Below, piece after piece: positions 45,301 to 52,310 of a DNA stretch of 64,000 nt. A model generated the notes under the pieces. That model searched no databases. It saw only the letters and a program-made list of their open reading frames with translations, and was not told the DNA's origin. Within the stretch, counting starts at the first letter, position 1. Every line of letters starts with the position of its first letter. A program made the translations under genes and the position numbers. The stretch comes from Liolophura sinensis (lineage: Eukaryota > Mollusca > Polyplacophora > Chitonida > Chitonidae), in NCBI RefSeq assembly GCF_032854445.1, contig NC_088295.1, positions 17,287,490 through 17,351,489 on the forward strand. The letters run 5' to 3'.

Positions 45301-46123
45301 GAGGCAGTCGTCGTCTTTGTTCTTCACATTGATGACCGCTTTCTTGTTACTCACAGCTGCAGGTAGGGGGATGTAGGACCCGCCTCTCAGTGGCTGATAC
45401 CTTGCAATGTCAAGCCAGAGTGTTTGCACGCTATTGACAACCCACCCTGACCCTCGCTGTGTCCATTTTTCCAGCACCTCCTGGATGGTGGGGAAGGCCT
45501 TATCTAGAGCCCCGTCAATGTCACCAGCCTCTAAGAGGGCCTCCTGTTTGCTGTGGAGTACTGGGCTGGTATACTCTTCACTGCCATCGGCGTTGCTCTT
45601 TCGCAGCTGAACCCTGAGGCCTAGTTGGAACTTAACCCCGTTGAGTGCCAGGATCTCTTCTTCTAGCTTCTGTCGAATACTGGCTCGAATTTCTTCTAAG
45701 AAGGCTACTGGGTCCGTCCAAACGCCTTCGGGTACGCCCATCTGCCAGGCCCAGAGGAGATTCCTTATAGCCCGGCCAGTGTTAGTGAATTCTAGTTCTT
45801 TTCGCCCAGTATTCCGCCTAGCAATTCATCCAACTCCTCGTTACTGAGGAGGTTCTTGGCGTCTTGCTTCAACCACTCATTACTGAGCGGGTTCTTGACG
45901 CCTTGCTTCAACTCCCGTTACTTCGGGAGTTCTTGATATCTTGCAGCTGCTTCCACTCAGCCACAGGCGTTTTATGCCTGTCGAGGATCCCCTGCAATTC
46001 TTCTAAGGTTTTGCGGGACCGTGGGTACTTGGGCCGCACACCTAGGAGCGTCTTAAACTCCTCCCGTAGTGCTCGCGCTCTTTGATTGTGCCTCATTGTA
46101 CGAGTCGGTGTAACTATGCACAC
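42383..46123 (-). pseudogene. Polinton A: protein-primed type DNA polymerase B, many lesions
   Basis: The gene reads leftwards through at least eight frame changes. In order: N-terminal helical region (46123-45910); repeated LKQ.KN.LSNE units (about 45925-45810); a long open part (45741-45226); a Cys/His domain HFCERCLHGYTREDLLEAH (about 44945); Exo I YADLEAL (about 44790); RDHCHITGKYRGAAHN (about 44470) and an Exo II-like NLRGYD; Exo III YCRTDVLLLADVF (about 43935); TAA at 43860-43862; motif A YLDANNLYGWAM (about 43640); motif B KLMNNSVFGKTM (about 43160); motif C YTDTN (about 42870); and a C-terminal part ending at 42383. Motif C should read DTD; the second catalytic Asp is Asn (codon 42859-42861). 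Other stops lie near 44550. Polinton polymerases replicate the element from a protein primer; this one cannot be active. Confidence 0.9.
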
Positions 46124-46129
46124 GACTCT

Positions 46130-46408
46130 CTAATTGTAAATTTCTATAGCCGCCAGCCGTTTGAACTCGTGCAAGAAAGCCTTGTGCCTCCACTTCCTTT
46201 CACACGTCAGGACCCTATTATGTCCGCAGGCCATGCAAAGCCGAAATCGGTTTTTAACACCCCAACCACAGCTAATACATGGCTGGGTGCCAGGACCCTG
46301 CCGCAGACGGTATAGGTGACCCCCGCAATACTCCCCAAGACAACTCTTACCACAGAGCTCCGTGGAGCCGATGAGAAACCACCGGCAATTATTGTAACCC
46401 TTTCGCAT
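46130..46408 (-). CDS. Polinton A: Cys-rich zinc-ribbon-like protein upstream of polymerase
   Basis: An intact 92-codon frame that ends six bases before the polymerase's first ATG. It holds about twelve Cys residues in CxxC-type pairs and related spacing (CGKSCLGEYCGGH, CISCGWG, CMACGH), spread over the first 70 residues, and a basic helical tail. I recall a similar Cys-rich segment just upstream of polymerase B in other Polintons, sometimes as a separate frame. Zinc binding is inferred from the Cys spacing. It could be an independent DNA- or RNA-binding protein or a detached N-terminal domain of the polymerase; the position in front of polymerase on the same strand suggests co-transcription. 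Confidence 0.65.
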   Translation of the reverse strand: MRKGYNNCRWFLIGSTELCGKSCLGEYCGGHLYRLRQGPGTQPCISCGWGVKNRFRLCMACGHNRVLTCERKWRHKAFLHEFKRLAAIEIYN

Positions 46409-46494
46409 GTTGTATACACAATTGGTCTAGAAGCATACCAGGTGCGATGGTATGTCTAATGCAACCCCCAGAAGCAGGGAAAGGGGGTGGGGAC

Positions 46495-46647
46495 CTCTAT
46501 TTTGTTCTGGGGAGGGCCCCAAAGGGAGCGTGCGCCAGAACCTATAGTGTGTATACTAGAACTTCTGGACCTCGCCGGGAATAGGGGCAGGGGGGCCTCT
46601 ATTTACCAAATGGAGAGTGCGCCAGAACCCTCCCTCCCCCTACTACT
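46495..46647 (-). repeat. Right terminal inverted repeat of Polinton A
   Basis: Complement of 34604-34755 with few mismatches, ending ...CCCCCTACTACT. The right side has one extra ACT compared with the left, which I count as part of the target duplication (ACTGG, 46648-46652). Confidence 0.92.
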
Positions 46648-46652
46648 ACTGG
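46648..46652. repeat. Target site duplication ACTGG (right)
   Basis: Matches 34599-34603. Taking one of the two copies away restores a continuous reading frame across the site. Confidence 0.75.
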
Positions 46653-46800
46653 GGCTCGGTTTCAGCCCGCGTCTGAAGGAGCTCATGAATTTACCGCACG
46701 ATTGGCTCTTGGGGCTAGCGGGCCTGTCGCATATCGGTGCCGAGGATTTACATGCCACCATACCCACGCTGTACGTATACACGGACATTGTCGAACGGGG
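46648..46800 (+). pseudogene. Outer Polinton B: right piece of penton-like gene
   Basis: Continues the frame that ends at 34603: LGFSPRLKELM, then a Leu/Gly-rich part and LHATIPTLYVYTDIVER. The LGF block and the TLYVYTDIVE block match my memory of a Maverick vertex-type protein encoded beside F54H12.2-type capsid genes. After VER the expected C-terminus is absent: at 46793 a 19-base sequence (GAACGGGGTGGGAGGGACG) begins that recurs at 46912-46930, and the frame goes on into a different, basic protein. A deletion between the two genes is likely. Confidence 0.6.
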
Positions 46801-46811
46801 TGGGAGGGACG

Positions 46812-47070
46812 GGAGAGAGTGTCAGGCCTTGAAAAGACGCGCTCTGGAGGGGGGAAAACAGCTGGCGGTCAAAGCCGGTCGCTACGCCCAGCACACAATA
46901 CTGGGTAAGCTGAACGGGGTGGGAGGGACGTCTATAAAACGGAAGGTCCAACGCAGTACTCCCACTCGTCACCTGCACGCAGGACAAAGAAGACGCGCTG
47001 CACCCACTCGTACTACTCGCCTGCCCTTTGGGTCAGAAGACATACGCTCCCCCGCCAACCTCGACGCACC
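46812..47070 (+). pseudogene. Outer Polinton B: basic pVI-like minor capsid protein segment
   Basis: The frame continues through ALKRRALEGGKQLAVKAG, a helical part, then an Arg/Lys/Pro/Thr-rich tail with RRRAAPTRTTRLPFGSEDI. A hydrophobic-amphipathic helix followed by a very basic tail, encoded directly before the capsid gene, is the pattern of Polinton minor capsid proteins compared with adenovirus pVI. The start is unclear because the frame is fused to the penton-like remnant. TATAAAA at about 46933-46939 could belong to a promoter for the capsid gene or be chance. Confidence 0.4.
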
Positions 47071-47107
47071 AAACCCCGCTCCGCACCAAGTATTTTTAGC
47101 TAATGCC

Positions 47108-48377
47108 ATGATTCTCACCCACGCCGAGTGTTGTCCGTCGGTCAGCAGTGACTTTGATTTGTGCACCTTACCCCCTGCCTACACCAACGTTCGAGACGGT
47201 CGCTGGGATGCCTACAAGTCCCATCACCAGCCTGAGCGACGTGGGGCCCGTGCAATTTCTCATCACAAATGCGGATGGTGACACTTACTTGAACTTGGCC
47301 AACACGTGAAGGCGAAAATCCTCGACGGGGAGGAAGTGGCTGTGGAGGCCGGCAAGAGTGTATGTCCGACTAACCTGTGGGCTGCATTCGCTGTGGCAAC
47401 AGCTCGACATCTCCCTGAACGACAAATTCACCACCGCTTCCACCAACATGTACCCGTACCATGCCTACTTGGACATATTGTTGTCTTACGGCGCAGGGGC
47501 CAAGAACACCCATCTGTCTTCCGCCTTGTGGTACACGGACACCCCAGAGATGTTTAACAGGACGGATGACACCAACGTGAGATTTGACAAACGGCTGCAG
47601 CCTCACGGCCCAAACGCAGTAGGTTGACATGCTGTGACGCCTGCACTGCGACGTGTTCCTGCAACGGCGTCACCTGCTGAACAACGTGAGCGTCCGCATC
47701 CCGTTTCACCCCGTCCAAGGACGCGTTAGCCTGATGTCCGGTGAGGAGGGTCCCAAATACATGACCTGCTTGGAGGAGGTGTTGATCTTTGTGCGCAAAG
47801 TCAAAATCACCAGGGGCGTTCAACAGGGGCATTTAAAAGCGTTGTCCAAAGCTCCTGCCAAGTACCCTATTCGCCGGGCGGTGACCAAGTATTTCTCCAT
47901 GCCAAAGGCCACACCCTCATCAACGAACAAAACCTGTTTTGGGGCAGTTTACCGACACGTTTAGTGAGCAACATGGCTTTTGACGGCAGCTACGCTAAAA
48001 GCCCGTTCCATTTCCAGCACTTCTACACAAACTTCGTCGCCTTGCATGTCGGCGGACGTCAAATTCCTGCCAAGCCCCTGACACCCGACTTCGAGACCGG
48101 GAATTTCGTCAGAACATACATGAACCTCTTTACCAACACGAGAAAAGTGTTTTACGACGAGGGGAGCTCCATCCTTCGCACCGCGTTCGCCAAAGGCAAC
48201 ACGCTGTTTTGATTCGACTTGACCGCCAACCGCCACGATGATTACCAACTGAACCTGGTCCAGAAAGGTGATTTGCGCCTGAAGATGCGGTTTGCAGGTC
48301 AATGCCGAAAACCATTAACGTGGTTCTACGCCGAATTCAACAATATCATAGAAATAGACGTGCTCTGTGAAAGTTGA
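47108..48377 (+). pseudogene. Outer Polinton B: F54H12.2-like major capsid protein, frameshifted
   Basis: The ATG at 47108 (MILTHAECCPSV) opens a protein that metazoan annotations usually call F54H12.2-like; in C. elegans its gene neighbours the Maverick integrase gene F54H12.3. Blocks in order: DLCTLPPAYTNVRDGRWDAY (47154), FLITNADGDTYLNLANT (47250), an LHSLWQQLDISLND...YPYHAYLD block (47385-47470), DTPEMF (47540), FVRKVKIT...AKYPIRRAV (47787-47880), FDGSYAKSPFHFQHFYTNFV (47980), KPLTPDF (48075), and a C-terminal YAEFNNIIEID ending at 48377. At least four frame changes and a TGA (48212) break it. I take it to be the double jelly-roll capsid protein of this Maverick lineage; the family link is firmer than the structural claim. 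Confidence 0.75.
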
Positions 48378-48391
48378 AAAATCAAAATAAC

Positions 48392-48982
48392 ATGGACACG
48401 GTGCAATTGCGACGTGTGCTACAGGCGGACGTGCTTACCCGCGCCGTGCTCGGGGATGTCTACGCTCGAGAACACCTTCCTCACCAAGTGACCAACACAC
48501 CCTGGGGCCTGCGTCACCAACACAGACACGTGCCTCCGCCCGGGACAATATTGGGTAGCCGTCTTCATAGACGTGTGCCCAGACCCACCTCGTCTCCGGG
48601 GAGAATACTTTGATTCGAACGGACTCCCACCCCTCCACACCGATGTCACCGCTTGGCTCAACCGGAGGACACACCACTGGACGTGGAATGATTGGCGGCT
48701 GCAGAATATGGACACCCGCCGTGTGTGGACAATATTGCGTGTATTACTTAACCCAGCGGGCTTGAGATCGTCCCATGGACGCTATTGTACATACGTTGGA
48801 CCTTGTGCACGACATACGAAAACGACTTAATGGTGTTCGATTGGGTAGACCGCCAGTTTCGGGCACAGCCCCCGTTTTTTATCACTCCACCAGCCAGTGG
48901 CTGTATCGACATGTATGAAATAAAAATGGATAAAGAGAAAATGACACTCGCATACAGTGATGTTTTGACTTTTTATTTTTAG
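48392..48982 (+). pseudogene. Outer Polinton B: adenain-like cysteine protease, active-site His changed
   Basis: ATG at 48392, 14 bases after the capsid stop. Blocks in order: MDTVQLRRVLQADVLTR, RPGQYWVAVFID (48534), GEYFDSNGLPP (48600), THHWTWNDWRLQ (48675), CGQYCVYYLTQR (48724, in another frame) and FDWVDRQF (48838, in yet another). Adenovirus-type maturation proteases have the triad His (in a G-x-H-W block), Asp/Glu, and Cys (in a CGxxC block). Here the His position is Tyr (codon 48549-48551), while the Asp-containing block and Cys block are still seen. At least three frameshifts and a TGA near 48765 break it. In virions this enzyme class processes capsid proteins. Confidence 0.75.
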
Positions 48983-49038
48983 CCTTCAACGGCAACACAT
49001 TACAGTGGCATGGTATATAACCGTCGGGGATAGTCCGG
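48983..49038. other. Spacer between convergent protease and polymerase ends
   Basis: A short AT-rich spacer. A possible polyadenylation signal (AATAAA, about 48918-48923) lies within the 3' part of the protease frame on the plus strand. Too short to hold another gene. Confidence 0.5.
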
Positions 49039-49784
49039 TCAAATATCCATGTAGGTCGTGCTCACACCGTCCGGTAGTACTTTACGCTCTGCATAAAAAT
49101 ATGTGAGCGCATCTTTGTACCGTGTGTAAGAATACATAATATTCCCCAATATTCGCTTGCCGCGATTCACACCAATTCGCACTTTGGTGGTCGCGTAACA
49201 CGGAGAGGTAGACGTCCTTATCCACGCCCCGAGCGCTAATGCCTTTGCAGGAGAGCTTGTCTTTACTGTTCGACTCCCCGCCGTAGCAATAGTATGTCTT
49301 CGAACACAAACTGACGATAGCGTCACCAGTCCACTCGATTTTGAAGAGCCCCGGCGTACGTTTATCAAAGTCGTAGTGGCCACGTCGAGGCAACCATCCT
49401 CGTATACCGCACGCACCTCAGGTTTAACCAAGGATTCCTAGCCGAACTGGTTGATATAGGCGAAGAATTTATCCCGCACCCGCCGAATGTAAGACGGCTT
49501 GGTGTCGTTGGGATCGATGCGCTCCTCTCACTCGTCCAACAAGATGTAGGCATTATGCTCGGTGAGATAGGCGCTACTGGTCTCGCTGATGGTATTGAGG
49601 TAAGCCATCATCCAGTCGACGAGAGCGTGGGGATTGCCGGTAGAGATGAAGCACACGGGCTAGTCGTAGTCAGGCACATTGGCGTTTACGCTGACACTCA
49701 TGAGGATGTGTTGGGACGTCCATTCCGTTGAACCGGTCAACGCTTCGGACGCTTTATGGACAAAAAAACAAAGCGGGTCTGTGT
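49039..49784 (-). pseudogene. Outer Polinton B: polymerase B remnant lacking its catalytic core
   Basis: The left part (49039-49440, minus) alternates between two frames and contains NPEVR-like KPEVRAVYEDGCLDVATTT, KRTPGLFKIEWTGD, LCSKTYYCYGG, KLSCKGIS, GVNRGKRI and ALTYFYAERKVLPDGVSTT, the C-terminal signature of F54H12-lineage Maverick polymerases. The right part (about 49560-49784) reads WTSQHILMSV, NVPDYD and PVCFISTGNPHALVDWMMAYL, which I recall from the N-terminal part of the same polymerases. The exonuclease and palm motifs that should lie between them are absent, so about 1.5-2 kb has been deleted near 49500-49560. Stops at about 49437, 49528 and 49662 add to this. The right side is cut by the assembly gap. 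Confidence 0.65.
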
Positions 49785-49984
49785 NNNNNNNNNNNNNNNN
49801 NNNNNNNNNNNNNNNNNNNNNNNNNNNNNNNNNNNNNNNNNNNNNNNNNNNNNNNNNNNNNNNNNNNNNNNNNNNNNNNNNNNNNNNNNNNNNNNNNNNN
49901 NNNNNNNNNNNNNNNNNNNNNNNNNNNNNNNNNNNNNNNNNNNNNNNNNNNNNNNNNNNNNNNNNNNNNNNNNNNNNNNNNNNN
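49785..49984. other. Assembly gap, exactly 200 N
   Basis: The gap is 200 N, a placeholder length. GCGGGTCTGTGT stands directly before it (49773-49784) and again just after it (49988-49999), so the two contig ends may overlap. Confidence 0.98.
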
Positions 49985-50034
49985 AACGCGGGTCTGTGTA
50001 ACACAGAAGCGTGTTGAATAGTAGTAGCCTAAAT

Positions 50035-50620
50035 ATAGCAGAGTGTAGTACAGTTTAATATAATAAAGTATAACTATAGCAGAGTATAACTATAGCATCG
50101 TAGAGTATAGTATAGTAGAATGGAGTAGAGTAGAATATAACCATAATATTGTATAGCTATACTATAGTAAAACTACAGTCGGGGAATAGTACGGTCGGAT
50201 AGCAGGGTGACTGGGTGTAAAAGGTCTGGGGCGTGTGATGGCACGACACCCCGCGCACGGTGTCAGCCGGCGTCCGTCAGGGCTTATCGAATATTTATAG
50301 TCTAGTATAGATATAGTATCGCATAGTATAGCTATAGTATCGTAGAATAGAGTATAAGTATAGTAGAGTAGAATATAACCATAATACATTATATTTATTT
50401 ATTTATTTGATTGTTGTTTTACGCCGTACTCAAGAATATTTCACTTAGTATTGTACAGTAGAGTATAGTAGAGTAGAGTCTGGTACAGAGTAGCTATGGT
50501 AGAGTATAACTATAGTACAGTATATTTATTTATTTATTTATTTATTGATTTATTTATTTATTTATTTGTATGATTGTTGTATGTATAACTATAGTAGAGT
50601 AGAACATAACTGTAATAGAG
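50035..50620. repeat. AT-rich TATAG/AGTAG pentamer-type repeat region
   Basis: Degenerate copies of AGTATA, CTATAG and GTAGAGTAG fill this stretch. A block of about 60 bases ending AGTAGAATATAACCATAATA occurs at about 50091-50150 and again at about 50325-50388. Between them, 50175-50285 is GC-rich unique sequence. A SINE-1 tail (50391-50447) and a TTTA run (50523-50570) are embedded. Confidence 0.75.
50391..50447 (-). repeat. SINE-1 tail inserted in the pentamer repeat
   Basis: TATTTATTTATTTATTTGATTGTTGTTTTACGCCGTACTCAAGAATATTTCACTTA is the SINE-1 3' end. Confidence 0.88.
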
Positions 50621-51027
50621 TTACATTCCGTTTAAACATGTGGGCTTGGATGAACCATACAGCACCAAAAACTGGTCCCCGTTTATAGCGGTGTCAACAA
50701 GCGCCCGAGATTTATACCCTGAAATTCTCTGCACGAAATACGGCATGTGTTTATACTGCATGGTCGTATGATAAATATGTCAGTTTCAGTCTAGCGTTAT
50801 GTTGTACAAAAAACACAGAAACGTGTTAGGTAAAAAATAAGCTTATAACGTGGAAGTATATGGTTATGTAACACTTGCTTTGCCACTCTGAAAGCAGTTC
50901 ACCAGTAAATCTCAAGTATCGAAAATTGAACCATTCATAGTACGAAATACGGCATATGTTTATACTACGGCGAGTGTTCGACTATACCAACTGAGAAAAG
51001 GTTCTTTTTTAATGTGATGTGTCCGCA
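50621..51027. other. Unique sequence, no gene seen
   Basis: GAAATACGGCATGTGTTTATACT (about 50738) and a close copy (about 50944) are repeated about 206 bases apart. I see nothing else. Confidence 0.5.
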
Positions 51028-51502
51028 CTAGACGTGGGGATCGCCGCGTAGCCGAGTCGTACAAACCGTTCGGCTTTTACCAAACGGTGGGTGGGTGGCT
51101 GTGCGCCTTACCTTTCCGCGTTCAGCACGCTGATGCACGCGCCAATCCCATAACTGGTAAAACGTCCTCTGACACTCTTCGCATATGTACACCCGTTCGT
51201 TGTTTTTTCCATGTCGCCGCTGGTGGCGAACCAAATAGCCCTGGCGGGAAAACGTCCGCCCGCAGGTCGGCACGTGAACCGCTCCCCGCGTGGCACGTCC
51301 TCTCATGACGCAGCCAGTTGTCCCGACGGGAAAACGTCCTGGCACACGTGCCACAATTAAATGGGGACCTCTCCCCCTCGGTATGCGCAGTTCTCTTATG
51401 CCTCAACCAATTATCTCGCCGGGAAATCCGCCTGGCACACGTCCGACAAGTAAACTCATCTCCTCCTTCTCCTCCTCCTCCTGCAGAAGCGGATCGTTTC
51501 AT
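51028..51502 (-). pseudogene. C2H2 zinc-finger protein (four fingers, frameshifted), probably of Polinton B
   Basis: From 51502 leftwards: a Gly-rich start, finger 1 FTCRTCARRISRRDNWLRHKRTAH and finger 2 FNCGTCARTFSRRDNWLRH.RTCH, both perfect Cys-x2-Cys-x12-His-x4-His. A frame change falls inside finger 3, between its two Cys, and finger 3 resumes as CGRTFSRQGYLVRHQRRH. Finger 4 (YICEECQRTF...VHQRAER) lacks its last His. The linkers and SRRDNWLRH helices are nearly identical, as in recently duplicated fingers. C2H2 fingers are found in front of polymerase B in some Mavericks, and this gene lies upstream on the polymerase strand, so it may be the element's regulatory or polymerase N-terminal part. 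A host zinc-finger origin cannot be excluded. Confidence 0.6.
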
Positions 51503-51690
51503 ACTGACAGCGTAGCGTCTCTCTGGATGAGCGTTGTCTGGGCAGCGTAGCGTCTCTCTGGGTGAACGTGGCCTGGTATTGTCTTGGCAGGTAGCATAGC
51601 CGGAATAGCTTCACTCTCTTCACACACCTTCTTTTTACCCCGTCAACGCGGACGTCAACGAAATTCTGGCTCCAAAGCCGTGCGGTCACC
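51503..51690. promoter_or_regulatory. 5' flank of the zinc-finger gene
   Basis: CAGCGTAGCGTCTCTCTGG is duplicated in tandem (51509 and 51543), each followed by TGAGCGT/TGAACGT. No recognised motif beyond this; it connects the gene to the E2F-type array. Confidence 0.35.
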
Positions 51691-52310
51691 CTAATGGTCG
51701 ATTTGGGCGCGGAATTGTGCTCCCCCATTGGTCAGTTTTGGCGCAAAAGGGAGCTGAAGGACCTGCTCAACCCAACTTTGCAAGCCGACGTTCAGCTTTG
51801 GCGCGAAAATGAAGCTCACCTATTGGTCAGTTTTGGCGCGAAATGGAGCTGAAGGAGCTGCTCTCGCGCGTGCCGTCACTCACGCGCGTAATTGGTCAGT
51901 TTTGGCGCGAAATGGAGCTCACCCATAGTTCCGTTTGGGCGGTGTACTACTCAAGCGCGCTCAAAAACATACTATACAATACGAATGTAATACTATACAC
52001 ACTGTTACAATGTTATACTACACAATGCTATACAATGTTATACTATACAATGTTATTTTGCTCCCTTCTCGAGCACGACTTCCTCATCTTCCTCGCTTAT
52101 TGGACGACGCAGCGTAGACCTCAACGAAATAACTGAGCAGGAAAACAGAGCTGCTCTCGCGCGTGACATCAGATTTGGCGCGAAATGGAGCTCACCCATT
52201 GGTCAGTTTGGGCGCGAAATGGAGCTAAAGAAGCTGCTCTCGTGCGTGACGTCACGCACGTCCATGGGTCAGTTTTGGCGCAAAGTACATGGAGCTCACT
52301 CATTGGTCTG
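51691..52310. promoter_or_regulatory. Array of E2F-consensus and CCAAT boxes with a CRE palindrome
   Basis: TTTGGCGCGAAA, an exact match to the palindromic E2F consensus TTTSGCGCSAAA, occurs at about 51797, 51832, 51901 and 52174. Near matches lie at 51703, 51737, 52207 and 52273. Most are preceded by ATTGG (inverted CCAAT box) at a fixed distance in the string ATTGGTCAGTTTTGGCGC (51727, 51822, 51891, 52198; ATGGG at 52264), and followed by ATGGAGCT. The units also include CTGCTCTCGCGCGTGACGTCACGC-like stretches; at 52241-52260 this is a perfect 20-base palindrome CGTGCGTGACGTCACGCACG with the CRE core TGACGTCA. E2F, NF-Y and CREB/ATF sites together drive S-phase promoters, for example the adenovirus E2 early promoter (E2F plus ATF). 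The array lies upstream of the minus-strand zinc-finger gene. That it works as its promoter is inference. Confidence 0.75.

Larger units (their letters stand above)
34604..46647 (+). mobile_element. Polinton/Maverick A (inner element), about 12.04 kb, decayed
   Basis: The element is bounded by 152/153-bp inverted repeats and a 5-bp target duplication. Its contents are the Polinton set: rve integrase, protein-primed type DNA polymerase B, capsid protein, remnant of a packaging ATPase, and several small conserved membrane proteins. No adenain-type protease was found. Base composition is clearly GC-richer than the surrounding host DNA. Polintons are usually 15-20 kb, so this copy is shortened, at least by the deletion between the capsid and ATPase genes. 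Almost every gene carries a frameshift or nonsense codon. The absence of an active integrase and polymerase makes it non-autonomous now. Confidence 0.9.

Noticed and set aside
34604-46647. Bacterial or phage contamination as the source of the GC-rich island
   Set aside because: The inverted repeats, target duplication and Polinton gene set explain it, and the flanks are inside another eukaryotic Maverick.
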